Origin: Orobanche coerulescens
Taxonomy: Eukaryota > Streptophyta > Magnoliopsida > Lamiales > Orobanchaceae
Length of the DNA: 64,000 nt
Direction of reading: 5' to 3'
Assembly (NCBI GenBank): GCA_033398695.1
Contig: CM065802.1
Location: 169,627,965-169,691,964, forward strand
Below, piece after piece: positions 33,839 to 45,842 of the stretch. Made by a program: the position numbers and the translations under genes. The notes under the pieces were generated by a model, which worked only from the letters and a program-made list of their open reading frames with translations, made no database searches and was not told where the DNA came from. Each line of letters opens with the position of its first letter. Within the stretch, counting starts at the first letter, position 1.

Positions 33839-34209
33839 TGTAATATCCTAGAATTTCACTATGAATTTTTCGCATTATTTTATCTGGGATGTACTGTACA
33901 GAGTGGGACCGACACGATGTGAGCGGATAATTTTGGAAACCGTGACAGTTGTGCCAGTATGTCATCGAGGTTATTTTGATTCTAGGATATTACATGCTTG
34001 GTGTGTTTTTTGATGTCGGATATACCGTATGAGTATTTGTATGATTGCCGTACTTGGTCGACAGTTGTAATTGAGGATATCGTGCATTAGATGTATCGTA
34101 TGGATATGTTATCGGAACGAGTATATGTATTCGGTATGTCGCGTGTATGTGTTCGGTTTATTGAGACGACAGACAGGGGCGGAAATGGCTAAGTTTGGAT
34201 TTGTTAACA

Positions 34210-34745
34210 TACGTTAAGACTTTGAGATAACGTACGCTAAGTGGTACGTGTTACGTACGTTAAGAGTAAGGTATTACGTACGTAACAAGAGGAATCGGAC
34301 AGTTGGGCCCGGTGTCGGAAGCTTTCGGTGGAGGATGTTGACAGGTGAGTCAACGTACGTGTTACGTACGTTATACAGGACGTGTTACGTACGTAACACG
34401 ACCATTGTACTGTAGCAAGTCAACGTACGTATTACGTACGCAACGGAATAAGTGTTACGTACGTTACGGGGCGGCTGGCCGAGTCGTGGCCGAGTGGACC
34501 TGTAGTGGCCGAGCATGGTCGGCAGTGACTCGCAGGGATGGCCGATCACGGTCGGCAGTGACTCGCTGGGGGCTAGGACTGGCCGATTACGTACGTAAGG
34601 CAGTGGCCGGTTACGGCCGTAAGGGCCAGTTACGTACGTAAGCCAGCTGCCGGTTACGTACGTAAGGGTGCCGAACAAACTGGACAGTAAGGTAGGCCAC
34701 TGCCGGTTACGTACGTAAGCCACGGCCGGTTACGTACGTAACTGG
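34210..34745. repeat. TTACGTACGTAA palindrome cluster in LTR E
   Basis: About fourteen units, perfect at 34274-34285 and 34587-34598 among others. One unit is TTACGGCCGTAA (34611-34622), the motif of element C. The last unit ends about 20 bp before the TATA box. A separate ~50-bp duplication with GGTCGGCAGTGACTCGC lies at 34518-34570. Confidence 0.85.
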
Positions 34746-34761
34746 CCGGCAGGTCTCGGCC

Positions 34762-34769
34762 TATATAAG
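34762..34769 (+). promoter_or_regulatory. TATA box of LTR E
   Basis: CTATATAAGG immediately downstream of the palindrome cluster; transcription would start around 34790. Confidence 0.65.
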
Positions 34770-36954
34770 GCCTGGACCGAGTCATCTGCTCATTTCTTCG
34801 TTTTTCTTCGTTCCTTCCGCGATTTCTTCAGCAAATATGATGGTTTTGAGTAGAATCAACTTATAACAACATGGTTTGGAAGTTTTAATCATGGATTAAC
34901 ATCATCCTCCACCCGGATCGAAGGTAAGAACACATGAACTTTTGGTTTTTGGATGTTCTTGAGGTTTCTTGGTGTTTTGGCCGATTTGCTTCGTTTTGAT
35001 TCAGATTATTGATAGAACTTGATTGTATACTCGTAATCATTCAATACTCTTGAAGTTTTGTGGAACAAATTCGAGTATTTCTTCGTTAAAATGATTAAAT
35101 TGGATTATTCCTTCAAAGTGTTCGATGAAATGCCTCAATGAGTTGAACTTGGGAAATTCTATACGTTTTCGTATGAATGATGGTTGAATTGATATTGTTG
35201 TGATGATTCTTGGTATTTACGAGAATTTTGTTAAGGGAAGATAATGAATTGGTGATCCAATGATTCGATTATGTTGTTATGATTATGGAATCGTAATATT
35301 CTCGATGTTCTTGGTAGTTTGTTGCGATTCGTGATGTTATGAGAAGTATATATGTTGAAGACATCATTAGGACCATTGAACACCGAATTTCGGCTTGTGT
35401 TCGTATTGTTAAGAGTTGATACGGTTTGGTTTCGTATGATTGAGATGTCGTTGAACCATCGAGTTTGATTAGTTGGTCATTTCGGTTGATTGTTATTGAA
35501 CATATCGTTAACTAATTATTGCATTAGGTTGCGTTTAGTGATCGTTGAAGTTAACCGTTGTGCTGCGGACGAGCTGGGGCTGCGGAGCTTGTAGACGAAG
35601 ACGGCGGGATTGATAGTGGCTTCGTCGAATTGGTATCAAGGCAAGTTATGCTTGCTCAGTTCATAATGTTAATAAATGATTTCGTTTTCATTTCATTTAT
35701 GATTCATATAGCAATGGTATTATGGAATATATGAATTGTCGAAATGGTGGTATGTAAGATAAATCATAATGTATATGATTTTAAGGATGTCTAGTGGAAA
35801 TGGGAACGTGAATTATAATTTGGTCTATTGCATGAGAAGTTGGATATCAAGGTTAGTTATCGTGTCGATGTTGAACTCGGGATGGTGGTTTGGTATTAGT
35901 TATGGATTGTACTCATTTTTGATTGTCGGATAAACCGTGTATTCGTTCAGGGCGGTTGGTCGTGGAAAGGTTAGCGTCTCCAGCTTGAGGTAAATTAATA
36001 TTGTTAGATTATGATAATCATCATGTTGCATTATTGCATGTGTGTGTTGATATTCCATGCGGTGAATGTGCACCATTGTTTGTTACGTTTTGTGAAGTGC
36101 TCTTTCTTGAGCCGTAATCTGTGGGGACGATGTGTTGGGGATAAAACCTGTATGGTACCCGAATGGAAATGTGTTAAGGGATAAGACCTAAATGGCACCT
36201 ATGTCCGGAGTATTCCTGCGTAGATGCTTCCGTGACCCTCGGCTGTTGCCTTGGGAGTTAATGTGATATTGTCCGGAGTATTCCTGAGTAGATGCTTCCG
36301 TGACCCTTGGCTGCTGCCTTGGGAGTTTATATGCTATTATTATATGCATTGTTGAGCATGCTGTGGACTACTGTCTCACGGAATACGACATTGTGGTCGT
36401 GTCAGTCTTTCATGATCGAGTTATTGTTGCCCTCTTGGAAAATCTTCTGATCCTTGTTGGATATGCGTTTCTTCGAGATCTGTTGTCATGTTGTATCGTG
36501 GCATATCTGGAGTCAGATACGTTATGATCGTTCATGTGTAGGATTTTCGGGACGGGCACGTGTAGCATGTGTTGGTTTCGACCTCATATTGAACCGTGCA
36601 CACGAGACGTACTTCGTGAGGCTGATTAGGTACGAGACCAGGCGTGTATTGATCAATACCCGTGGTTGGCTTGTACACGGACACATGTCCGGATCGAGCG
36701 TATCGTGACATCCATCTTGAGTCTTATTGATTGGTCGTTCACAGTCCATGTATAATTGGGTCTGTTCGATATTCGGGTTGTCTTTGAAACACCGTATATA
36801 TGATTTGTTTATGGTTGACGATTTTATTCTCTCGTGTATCTATCGCCATTGAACCTTTACTAATCTCGTTCGGGGTTACCATATCGATGGTCAACTCATT
36901 GATATCGATCCTTTGTAAATCTCGTTTGGAGTTCACCCTGTCATTGGTAATCTC

Positions 36955-37400
36955 GTTTGTTATTGATCCTTATTGATTCCGTTTGGGAGTTGTCTCACCG
37001 TTGGTATTCTTGGTTATTAGTCCTTGATTGATGTTATTGGAGTTTACCGTATCGTTGGTATTCCCGGTTGTTGGTCCTTATTGATCTTGCTAGAGTTTAC
37101 TGTGTCGTCAGTATTCTCGGTTATTGACCCTTTATTGTTCTCATTTGAGTTTATCGTACCGTTGGTAATTCTGGTTGTCGACTCTTATTGACCTTGTTAG
37201 AGTTTACCGTGTCGTCGGTATTCTCGGTTATTGACTCTTCATTGATCCTTACCGTGTCGTCGGTACTCTCGATTATTGATTCTTCGTTGATCCTTACTGT
37301 GTCGTCGGTATTCTCGGTTGTCGACCTTTTATTGACCTTGTTGGGATTTGACGTATTGCCGGTATTCCCGGTTATTGATTCTTCATTGATCTTGTTAGAG
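36955..37400 (+). repeat. ~58-bp degenerate tandem repeats in LTR E
   Basis: About eight copies with the core GTTGGTATTCTCGGTTATTG and GGAGTTTACCGT-type spacers. The same array is at 32150-32600 in the other LTR. A shorter related array (GAGGGTATTCTCGGTTATTG) is at 47170-47340 in element G. Confidence 0.7.
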
Positions 37401-38267
37401 TTACCACATCATGGTACTCTCGTTCGTGGTTGATCCCTTTGTCGATCTTGTGTGGAACTATCATGTCATTGATATTTCTGGTGTGATGCATTGATTGTTA
37501 TCATTATTGATTGTGTGAGCATTCATGCTTTGTATTGATATCCGGGACTTGCCATTGTTTCGGGACAGTTGATTTGCAGATGTATCATGTGATATCAGTT
37601 CCTATCAGTATTGGGTTCCAATTGTGAGACCCAGCCGACATAATCGAACTTGACCAGATTATTCTATACTCGAGATATGTTTCTGTTTGGAAATCTTGGT
37701 AGTGTTTCGGATACAGTACAGGTTATTACATTTGAATTCGTTCATTACTTAAGGACACGAGGCATGGGATATGGTAAGATTTGATTGTTATGGTTGTGAC
37801 AGGTTGGTAAGGTTACTTCGGTGAGATCATATTGGAATTATTCTTAACTTGTAATTACATTGATATGTATTGTTTTTGTGATGTGATCGTTATCATTGTT
37901 GAGTATTATGGTTGACCCCGTCGTGGGCTTTATCTTTTAGGTACTCGGAGTTCGAGCTAGTAGCGGTCGTGAAGGGATGAGCTTTCTGGTGATACTGGCT
38001 ATGGCGTAGTTGTTGGGATTATGTATTCTTTTCTGGTTTTCTAATTCCGCTGCAAATGTAATTAATTGTGTTTTTATCCGCTGCGTGTGTATATTTAAAA
38101 TGGTTTTCGGTATTCTCTTGAACTGTGTTTTTATCCGCTGCGTGTGTGTGTACTTTCAAAGGGCCTTTTGGCATTTTTAAACGTTTGCGAAAATGATTTT
38201 AGCCTTGTGGGTTCCAATATGGGGCCCACGGCGCTGTAATATTCCCGGTCGGTTTGGAGGTGTTACA

Positions 38268-38765
38268 CAACTGACGGATAGTATGATACTCACGTTCATA
38301 CTTTTGCTATTCTGATCTAGGGAAGTACTGCAGAAAGAAAGCATCACGAAACTCTTGCCAAGTCATAGCAGCAACAAAAACATCTCCACCCTTAGCCTGC
38401 TTGAATGCCTTCCACCAACTCAAGGCATCACCCTCCAGCTTATAGCTAGCCAGCCTAGCTTTGAATTCATCCGCACAACCTAACACCTCGAAAATCTTCT
38501 CCACATGCGCAATCCAGTTCTCAGCATCGACTGGAGTGTTAGCAGTGCTGAATGATTTGGGTTTTTTCTTCCCAAAATGCTCTAGCCAAACATGCATAGT
38601 GGGGGGAACATCCCCACCAGAACCACCACAAGTCCCTATCTGACGAATCTCGTTAGTAATCCTGGCAGTGAGATCCGGTAACAAGGCTTGAACAGTCGCG
38701 GCAACAGCCGCGTTAAAAGCAGCTTCATCACTTCCAGATGAGGTAGTAGTACGAGTGTTCACCAT
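38268..38765 (-). pseudogene. gag N-terminus of element D
   Basis: Starts at ATG 38763-38765 (MVNTRTTTSSGSDEAAFNA), directly preceded by an in-frame stop. It includes LEHFGKKKPKSF, DAENWIAHVEKIFEVLGC and DALSWWKAFK, the usual chromovirus gag start, then a stop after FPRSE and the E insertion. The central gag is missing; the zinc-knuckle part resumes at 24436. Confidence 0.85.
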
Positions 38766-38925
38766 CTAAAAGATCAATAAACGAAACAGCGAAGACAAGA
38801 TTAGAGGCTAAGATCAAAATGTAAAGGAAAACGGTTAAAGCAGAAAAAAGCCTAATGTCTACCCAATCCTCACAGGTCATAACCTAAGCTCTACAGGTCG
38901 AACCTAGTTGCTCCGATACCATAAT
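38766..38925 (-). promoter_or_regulatory. Leader and PBS of element D
   Basis: ATGGTATCGGAGCAA on minus, just inside the LTR at 38909-38923. It differs by one base from the standard iMet site in C, the same variant as in E and G. Confidence 0.75.
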
Positions 38926-41900
38926 TGTAACACCCGAACCTGAAAAGGGCCAAAATGTAACAATATGGTGACAATCAGAACATACTAACGCAAGCGGAAG
39001 ACTTTATTATAAAATAAATACTGAGTCAAGTAAAACAACGACTTCCAAAGTATCATCTCGACAAAGTCTCAATGAAAGAAATAATCCAAAACATAAGTCT
39101 GAAATGAAAAATAAAGTTCCAAAATGCTAAGTCTTAAAATACTCCATAAATGGGAAACTAAACATGGGTAGGTCCTCTAGCTCCTACTCTCAACGCTCCT
39201 GCCCAGCATCCCGCTTATTACCTGACGCAGAGAAAAGAAAATACGGCTAAGCTAACGCTCAGTGAACAGATATAAATAATGAGAGGTAATAAGCATAAAC
39301 GAAATAATAGTGAATGAATCCAAGAGAACCTACGGAACACGATGCCGAAGGAAATATGAAACAAACGATGAAAGAGTCAAAACTTAAACAAAGGGAAATG
39401 TGGGACGGATGTCAAGCATAAACAAAGGAAAATGCCCAAGTAATAAACAAATAACAAATCGTACAAAGGAGTCTAGCTCTCCACATGTACTAATGTGAAA
39501 TGGGGTTCATTGCACACACACAAGTCCATTCACCAAATTCTAAACAGAACTAAGTACCTAGGATGCATCCATACGCTCCCTGCAAAACAAATATACATAT
39601 GCCAAATTCTAGACTAAGCATACATACAATATACACGAGCCAAGTGCGCTATATATAGCAATATAAACAAATGGGAATGCCGTGGACAAAGTCACACCTC
39701 CACAGATAGTGTCAATACCATTGGTTCATCAATGGCACGGTCATGGAACCCCCATGACTGGTTAAACAAATATGGGCAACATAAATAGGCAAATGATATA
39801 TATAATAATCGTGAGGGACAATTTCTAATTGTCCATTAAGATGATGACTATGGAAATGAATATAGCATTAAGAAATAACCAAACGAACAACAAAGCAAAT
39901 AAGGATCAATAGCATCGAATAACCAATATCGGGAAGAATAAAGTCATGAGAAACTCTTACTGAAAGAGGGCGGAATATCTGTACCTTAGGAAATGAAAGC
40001 AATAGGAAAATGAACACAAGAAAAGGTGGATCACGCCTTCTCCACTGAATCTACACGAAATTATAATCATATATTATTTATACGTTCGTTAAAATCATAA
40101 CGGATCCATTACTCCAAAGTTACTTATTAATAGGTTAAGGGTTTTACATGTGAATCTGGTTCCATTTTCTTATGATTTTTAAAGCATAACAAATAAGGTT
40201 CTGAGGTTTTACAATTTTTACTATTGATTACCACATGAGTTAATCACCTCCCCAAATTTTTCCAGATTTTATTTCTAAGTTCAAGTATCATTTCAAAAAT
40301 CGTTTTACCAAACCTGTCCAAAAACAGTACTGCAGGTATACCCCAAAAGTTTTGCATTTATCAACATAGTTATACCTTTCAGAAAAATCTACAAAAATTA
40401 CAGTAAGTCTATGATAACTTAGATATTACCTATGTAAAAGTATAGCTCTTAAATCCTTCTATATTTGACAATAAAAATCGCACAAGTCGACTGAAATAGT
40501 TTTCTGAAAACACTATTTTGACATATGATAACATAAAATTCAGAAACATGCCCAAATCAATTCCAATTCACTCCAAACTAATTGGATAAGTTAGTAGTCT
40601 ATTTAAACTTAGTTTTGGACTTAAGAAACTCAGAAAAACTCTTTGTTATCATCAAGCTTCACCCTGATCAATTCGATCCAAAAAATGGAGAGCATACTTT
40701 GAAACAGAAACAACACAACCTTAATTCCGTAAAATTTAAAAACATGACCAATACAACTCCGATTTCCTTAAAACCAATTGGGAAACTTACTAAGACATTA
40801 AACTAGGTTTTAATGCAAAGAAACAGATTTAAACCATCATATATCATGATATCTCATGTTTACAATTTCAGGCATACGTGCTGTCCAAATTTCAGAAACC
40901 ATTTAAATCCTAATTCATTTAATCCTCTTAAATCCAATTACATGACAATTTAAAAGGCTCATATTTTACAGGTGATTAGACCTCTTTATGACTTAAATAA
41001 AACATAAAACATTCAGCCATAACTATGTTTCATTTAGTCACAACAATCGAATCAAAGTTCACAAAATTAAAGACATGCGATAACACATATATTAGGCCGA
41101 TTGGTTCTATTTTCGTAAAGCTTTATTCTTGATCTTTTAGACATGTTTTCTTATGATTAAATACAGATTATATGAGGTATCAAATGGTGTCAAAACATCA
41201 AGCAATAGGCTCGGCACAAATCAAAATAAAACTGAATCAAAAAGGGTTAAAACCTCCTTTTCTTTGTTTATCTTTTAGCCGATTAGTATTAGGTTTTTAG
41301 GGCTTGTTTATACATGAATAAGGGATCAAAAGAATGAATCGATACCACAAGAAAAACATACCGAATGGGCTGAGATAACGAGGCCCAAAAATCAGAAAAC
41401 ACCAAGATAAAAACCGAATCAGAACCCCTTTTCTTCGAACGAATTCACCACGCCAAATCGCCAAGAGGGAACCACAATCGAATACTCTCCTTCGCACCAC
41501 TTTGGTTTTCGAGACAGAATGGAAAAGAAACTATCTAGCCGTCGTGGTGTATATTAGGGTTTATGTTTTGTGAGATGTGTGCTGATGTTAATCGTGGGGA
41601 GAGTTTTAAACGTGTGGGGAGGGTTTTAAAAATGGAAGCTCGATATTAGGGGAGTAATTGGTGGGATCAAAATGAAGACTTAACCAAAATAACACAATCA
41701 CGAATCTAGACATATTGAAAATTCCCATACATTTGACACGAAAAAAAAATAAACCGAACCTAGTAGCTTAATGAACGTGTACCATAGTTTAGGATATCAT
41801 ATTATGTACATTTTAATATATCATCAATTTTTATTAATCGTCTAAACGTTTATTGTTCAAGTATTAAAGAATAATTACTTAGGTTGTAATATAATGCGAA

Positions 41901-41985
41901 GTCTTAGATTATTATTCGTCTTTCAAAAGTTTCCAATTAGAGGGTATTTTAGGTACTTAATAAGTTTAAAATTTTGGGTTTTACA
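38926..41985 (-). repeat. 5' LTR of element D
   Basis: 3060 bp, ends TGTAAAACCC...GGGTGTTACA on minus. It carries the extra 363-bp segment 40754-41116 that the 3' LTR lacks. U5 module at 39219-39263. No palindrome cluster seen. Confidence 0.9.
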
Positions 41986-42065
41986 TCACAGCCCTAATAG
42001 GAATATTAGGAAACAGTAGAGTGTTGAAACGACAAGCAAATGAAGGAAGTAAGTACTTATACTTT

Positions 42066-43735
42066 TGTTAGGAATTTGCTCTTAAATGCCACTCAGGGGA
42101 TAAGGGAGAAGGGGCATTGTACTTGTAATTATGGAATTATCAATAAAAGGCAATATGATTCATTCACTGTTTATTGTATTTCAAATGCATTCTTGATTCG
42201 GTAAACATTGAATTGAAGTCCACGTAAATACGAGCGAACATTCCACTCTCATTATCGGATAAGAGAAAATACAGTGGAAGTGTTTAAAGTTTATTTACGT
42301 AAAGCTTTCGTATGTCGATAAACTTAATTGGGCGTTAAATTTTGAGTAAGACTTGTATAAATGATGCTAGGACGTTAATATATGCATTTCGTGCATCAAA
42401 ATTTCAATGCATTAATTCTCACAAAAATTTGATGCATATAATCTAATATTTTAATGAATCGATATTTTGATGCATATATTGCATATTTTAATGCATTGAA
42501 ATTTTGATGCATGAAATGCATATATTTCATGCATAATTAGTACAAAACTCATGCCTAAATTAGTACTGAAAAGTACTGCATCTAATATTGGTACTGCATA
42601 GAACGCGGCAATATATATATATATATATTAACACATATACATACACATAACACACACTGCTATATATATATATATATATGGTATTCACGACATAATGGTT
42701 CTGGAATGATCCCTTCATTCGTTTTCAGTCAGAGTTTACAGTGCGGCCCGCTAGGCTGGCTAAGTGCTGCCCACACTCATTGGTTCATCCCAATGCCGGC
42801 TGAGATGGACCTATAGAGTCGCACATCAGAATCGTTGACGGATAAATATGAATTTATCATCTCTCTATTAATATTGGATATTGGTTATCTAATTATGATT
42901 TATTGGATAAATCAAAATTACGGTCTTATGAATTAAAATTAAGTTACTAGGTAATTAATTTAATTCATAAATTATATTTCTTAGAGAAATATATTTGTAT
43001 TTGATAAAATAAATTAATTGGATTAATTAATTTATATAAATACACTGGAGATTAAACGGAGTGTATTTAGCAGGGTCATTTGAGGAACGCCCGGTACACA
43101 AGCCGAGTGACTCGGCGCGTTTCCTAGAAATTTCCAAGTAGCTGCCCCACTCCCTCTTGGTCTGTATTTTTATTTTTCCTTTGACATGTTACCCTTAACA
43201 TTCTTCCAAAAGTCTCATGATATGGTATATTTTAATATATTATTTTATTTCATTTTTTGGTCATGAAAGGAATAAATATCATAACAAGATCACACCACCT
43301 TCATAACATCTTGACACCATTTCGGCCGAGAGGTTTTTCGGAGAGGGAGAGAAATATTTTATTGATTTTTCTTCATCTTGGAGTTGAGAGAAAATAAGAA
43401 AAATATAGAAAGAAAAAAATTCATTTGAAACTTCCTAGCCGTGTTCTTTCAAAAACAGAGTTTCGGTGATTTTTCCAGTCAAGTTCCGATGCGTGGTGAC
43501 GTAGAGGCATCATATTTTTGGTGTTTGGGACGAAGGGATTTCTTGCTCGTGTTCGGGTTCGTGATCATCGTTATATAGCGAAGATATTATCAAAGGCTAC
43601 AAGGGTATGGGACCTTAATCCTTTTATCTTCGTCGTTTTTTTCGTATATACGTTACTTGATCGATCATGTTCGAGATTCTTTATTGTGTATTATTATTCA
43701 GCTGTGTATTCGATTTTGTATCTGGAATCCCAACA
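42066..43735 (+). repeat. Probable Ty1/copia LTR
   Basis: Starts TGTTAGGAATT and ends ATCCCAACA. Directly after it comes GTGTATCGGAGCGAGGCC, which reads as a slightly decayed TGGTATCAGAGCGAGGCC primer site in copia-style spacing. The left boundary is a best guess; no coding region is in view to confirm the superfamily. Confidence 0.45.
42378..42525. repeat. Foldback with 38-bp arms
   Basis: Arms at 42378-42415 and 42488-42525 are inverted copies with one mismatch (core GCATCAAAATTTCAATGCAT). A second, shorter inverted pair lies in the loop. AT microsatellites follow at about 42610 and 42660. It could be a small foldback MITE inside the LTR. Confidence 0.55.
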
Positions 43736-44070
43736 GTGTATCGGAGCGAGGCCAATGATATCGTAAATATGATTATTTGTGCATTTTGAATGTTATTGGA
43801 TGATGTTTATGATTTAGAATCATTATTGGTATAATTGGAGATATTAGATTGTTCGTTGTAAATTTTATTTCTATGTATGTGAATTATAAATCTGTAAAAT
43901 TTTATTTTATTGATTTATAAGTCCTACATAAAAGTTAGAAACATCACGTTTTGGAAACGAGCCAATAAATGAGCCGAACGAAGGTCGTACTCGGCAGCCC
44001 GGGGCTGCCAGAGTCACTGCCAGGCCGTGCCGGGCAAGATGGCCGGACAAGAGGCCTGCTACCCGGATAG
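43736..44070 (+). other. Leader of the probable copia element, cut by G
   Basis: PBS-like start, AT-rich leader, then a short GC-rich part (43980-44070). No ORF. It ends in GATAG, the flank of element G. Confidence 0.4.
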
Positions 44071-44390
44071 TGTAATACCCAGATTATCAGTATGATTTTT
44101 TTCGCGTTATTTTATCTAAGATATATTGGATGGCTTGGTGTCTATACAGTATGGATAAAATAAATTGAGAACTGAGACAACTTTATTTGTACTCGTATAA
44201 CTGTCGTAGTGGTTCGACAATTATTTTGAGGATATCGTGTATCAAGTTATCGTACTTTTGATATTGGGCATATCGTATGATGATGTTATTAGATTCTGTA
44301 CATGTATTCAATATGCCGTATGTTCGTATTTGGTATGTCGAAACGGACGAGGAGAGTTGGAAAATGGATAAGTATAGCCTGATTAGCGCG

Positions 44391-44880
44391 CGCTAATGTT
44401 CAAGTATAGCGCATGCTATCATTCATGGTTAGCGCACGCTAGAGGCAGAATGTAGCGTACACTAAATGCAGTCAGATCGGAAGGAATCTGCATGTGAACC
44501 CGACTGCTTTCGGCGCGTGTCCGGATAAGGTCAATGGTTGTTTGTCCTGAAGTATTAGCGCACGCTAAAGCATGAGGCTTAACGCACGCTAATTGTAGAT
44601 CGGTCAAAGGGAATCTTATCCTTGTCAGATCGGCATGTGGGGGCACATGCGGTACGTAGACTGTAGCCAGTCAACTGATATTAGCGCACGCTAAATGCAA
44701 GGACTTGCGTACGCTAGACAGTGTAAGTTACGTACGCTAATGCATAGGCATTACGTACGTAAGCTGATGTACGAGGCAAGACAGTGGCCTCTGGGCTGCG
44801 ATAGCGCACGCTAACAAAGTCAGTTAGCGCACGCTAGGGCAATAACACACGCTATTTTATGAGAGTAGCACGCGCTAGTA
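44391..44880. repeat. TAGCGCACGCTA palindrome cluster in LTR G
   Basis: About fourteen units (TAGCGCGCGCTA, TTAGCGCACGCTAA, TAGCGTACGCTA and variants), one of them TTACGTACGTAA (44751-44762), the motif of element E. It ends about 10 bp before the TATA box. Confidence 0.85.
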
Positions 44881-44888
44881 ATGTTTAT

Positions 44889-44896
44889 TATATAAG
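44889..44896 (+). promoter_or_regulatory. TATA box of LTR G
   Basis: TATATAAG right after the palindrome cluster; repeated in the second LTR at 49613-49620. Confidence 0.65.
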
Positions 44897-45758
44897 GGTA
44901 CAGATGGGTTTTGAGATGCATTTAGTCCATTCTTTCTCCTTCAGTCGATAGAGAGAGATTTGGGAGGTTCTTGAGGTTCCCAAACACGGTGAGGTGGTGA
45001 TTTTTAACAATATTAAGATAGAGAGCATGGATTCAAGCCTTGTTCTTCAAGTTACTCATGATTCTTGGAATGGAGTTCAAGTGTTCTTCTTCTTGGTTCG
45101 TCTAATCCAGGTAATATTCGTATCCCTTGTTAGTTGTTCATTTTTAAGGATGATTACATGTGAAAAACATGTTGGATAATCATGTGACGATATTATATGA
45201 GATTTTATGGGATTATAATAAGAGTTTTCGGATGTTATTTAAGATTCTTCATGTTAATGGTGATTCGTTTAACTTGATGAGGTTAAATCATGGATTTCTC
45301 AATCATGATAATATCAGTGGTCGATTTAGATGAGTTAAATCATGATATGAGGTTGTATTCCAGATCATGTATGAGATGATCCTTGTTATCGGGTTGGTTT
45401 GATTATGTGATTTGCATGATGAAGAAAATGATAAACATTATGATATATACCTATGATTATGTTGTTTTGAACGTGATGTCGGATATTTCATGTTCTTTAA
45501 GAGCTCTGAAATTATAGGATATGATGATTATGTATATAAGGTGTTGGTGTTTTGGATATGAATATGCGATATTCGTATCTGGAGCCAAGTTATGTGTTTT
45601 GATATAATATTCGTATAAGAATACGAATATGATTTCGAGTATGATGATGAGTTTAGATCTGGAAAGTTATTGTTAATCTTGGAGTATGATTTGCTTTTCA
45701 TTCGGATTCGTTGTCGCAAGGTGTTAGTCGATGCTTGGAGTGCATGCCACTGTACAGC

Positions 45759-45842
45759 ATTAGCGCACGCTAAGCTTACTGGCTAGCGCACGCTAACGGG
45801 AGCAACTTAGCACACACTACTTTATGCGTTTAACGTGCACTA
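45759..45842. repeat. Second TAGCGCACGCTA cluster downstream of the G promoter
   Basis: Four units (TTAGCGCACGCTAA, CTAGCGCACGCTAA and two degenerate) about 870 bp downstream of the TATA box, hence inside the predicted transcript. Confidence 0.65.

Larger units (their letters stand above)
30737..38267 (+). mobile_element. Element E: giant-LTR non-coding Tekay-derived retrotransposon
   Basis: Two LTRs (30737-33447 truncated, 33839-38267 complete at 4429 bp) flank only 391 bp. That interior has a PBS TGGTATCGGAGC and a polypurine end but no ORF. TGTAATATCC...GGTGTTACA ends and the U5 module place it among Tekay derivatives. It is inserted in gag of D; the right flank is CAACT. Confidence 0.85.
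33839..38267 (+). repeat. 3' LTR of element E (complete, 4429 bp)
   Basis: Starts TGTAATATCCTAG, ends GGAGGTGTTACA. U3 holds a dense TTACGTACGTAA cluster (34210-34745), then TATATAAG at 34762-34769. About 3.5 kb of putative R-U5 follows, including a strong 5' splice-site-like GAAG|GTAAGAAC near 34925, the 67-bp duplication (36200-36330), tandem repeats (36955-37400) and the U5 acceptor module at 37909-37942. Confidence 0.85.
18103..41985 (-). mobile_element. Element D: Tekay-type chromovirus with two nested elements
   Basis: LTRs at 18103-20794 and 38926-41985, flanked by CCACA (18098-18102) and TCACA (41986-41990), one mismatch. Minus-strand order: 5' LTR, PBS TGGTATCGGAG, gag start (38268-38765), [E and F], gag zinc knuckle, protease, reverse transcriptase, RNase H, integrase, chromodomain (24436-20863), 3' LTR. 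The middle of gag is deleted between 38268 and 24436. Confidence 0.9.

Noticed and set aside
34210..34745. CRISPR-like array of short palindromes
   Set aside because: Units are short, irregularly spaced and lie in a plant LTR promoter; no spacers of even length and no cas genes.
43518..43766. 82-residue ORF at the end of the probable copia LTR
   Set aside because: Crosses the LTR end and PBS; not a gag start.
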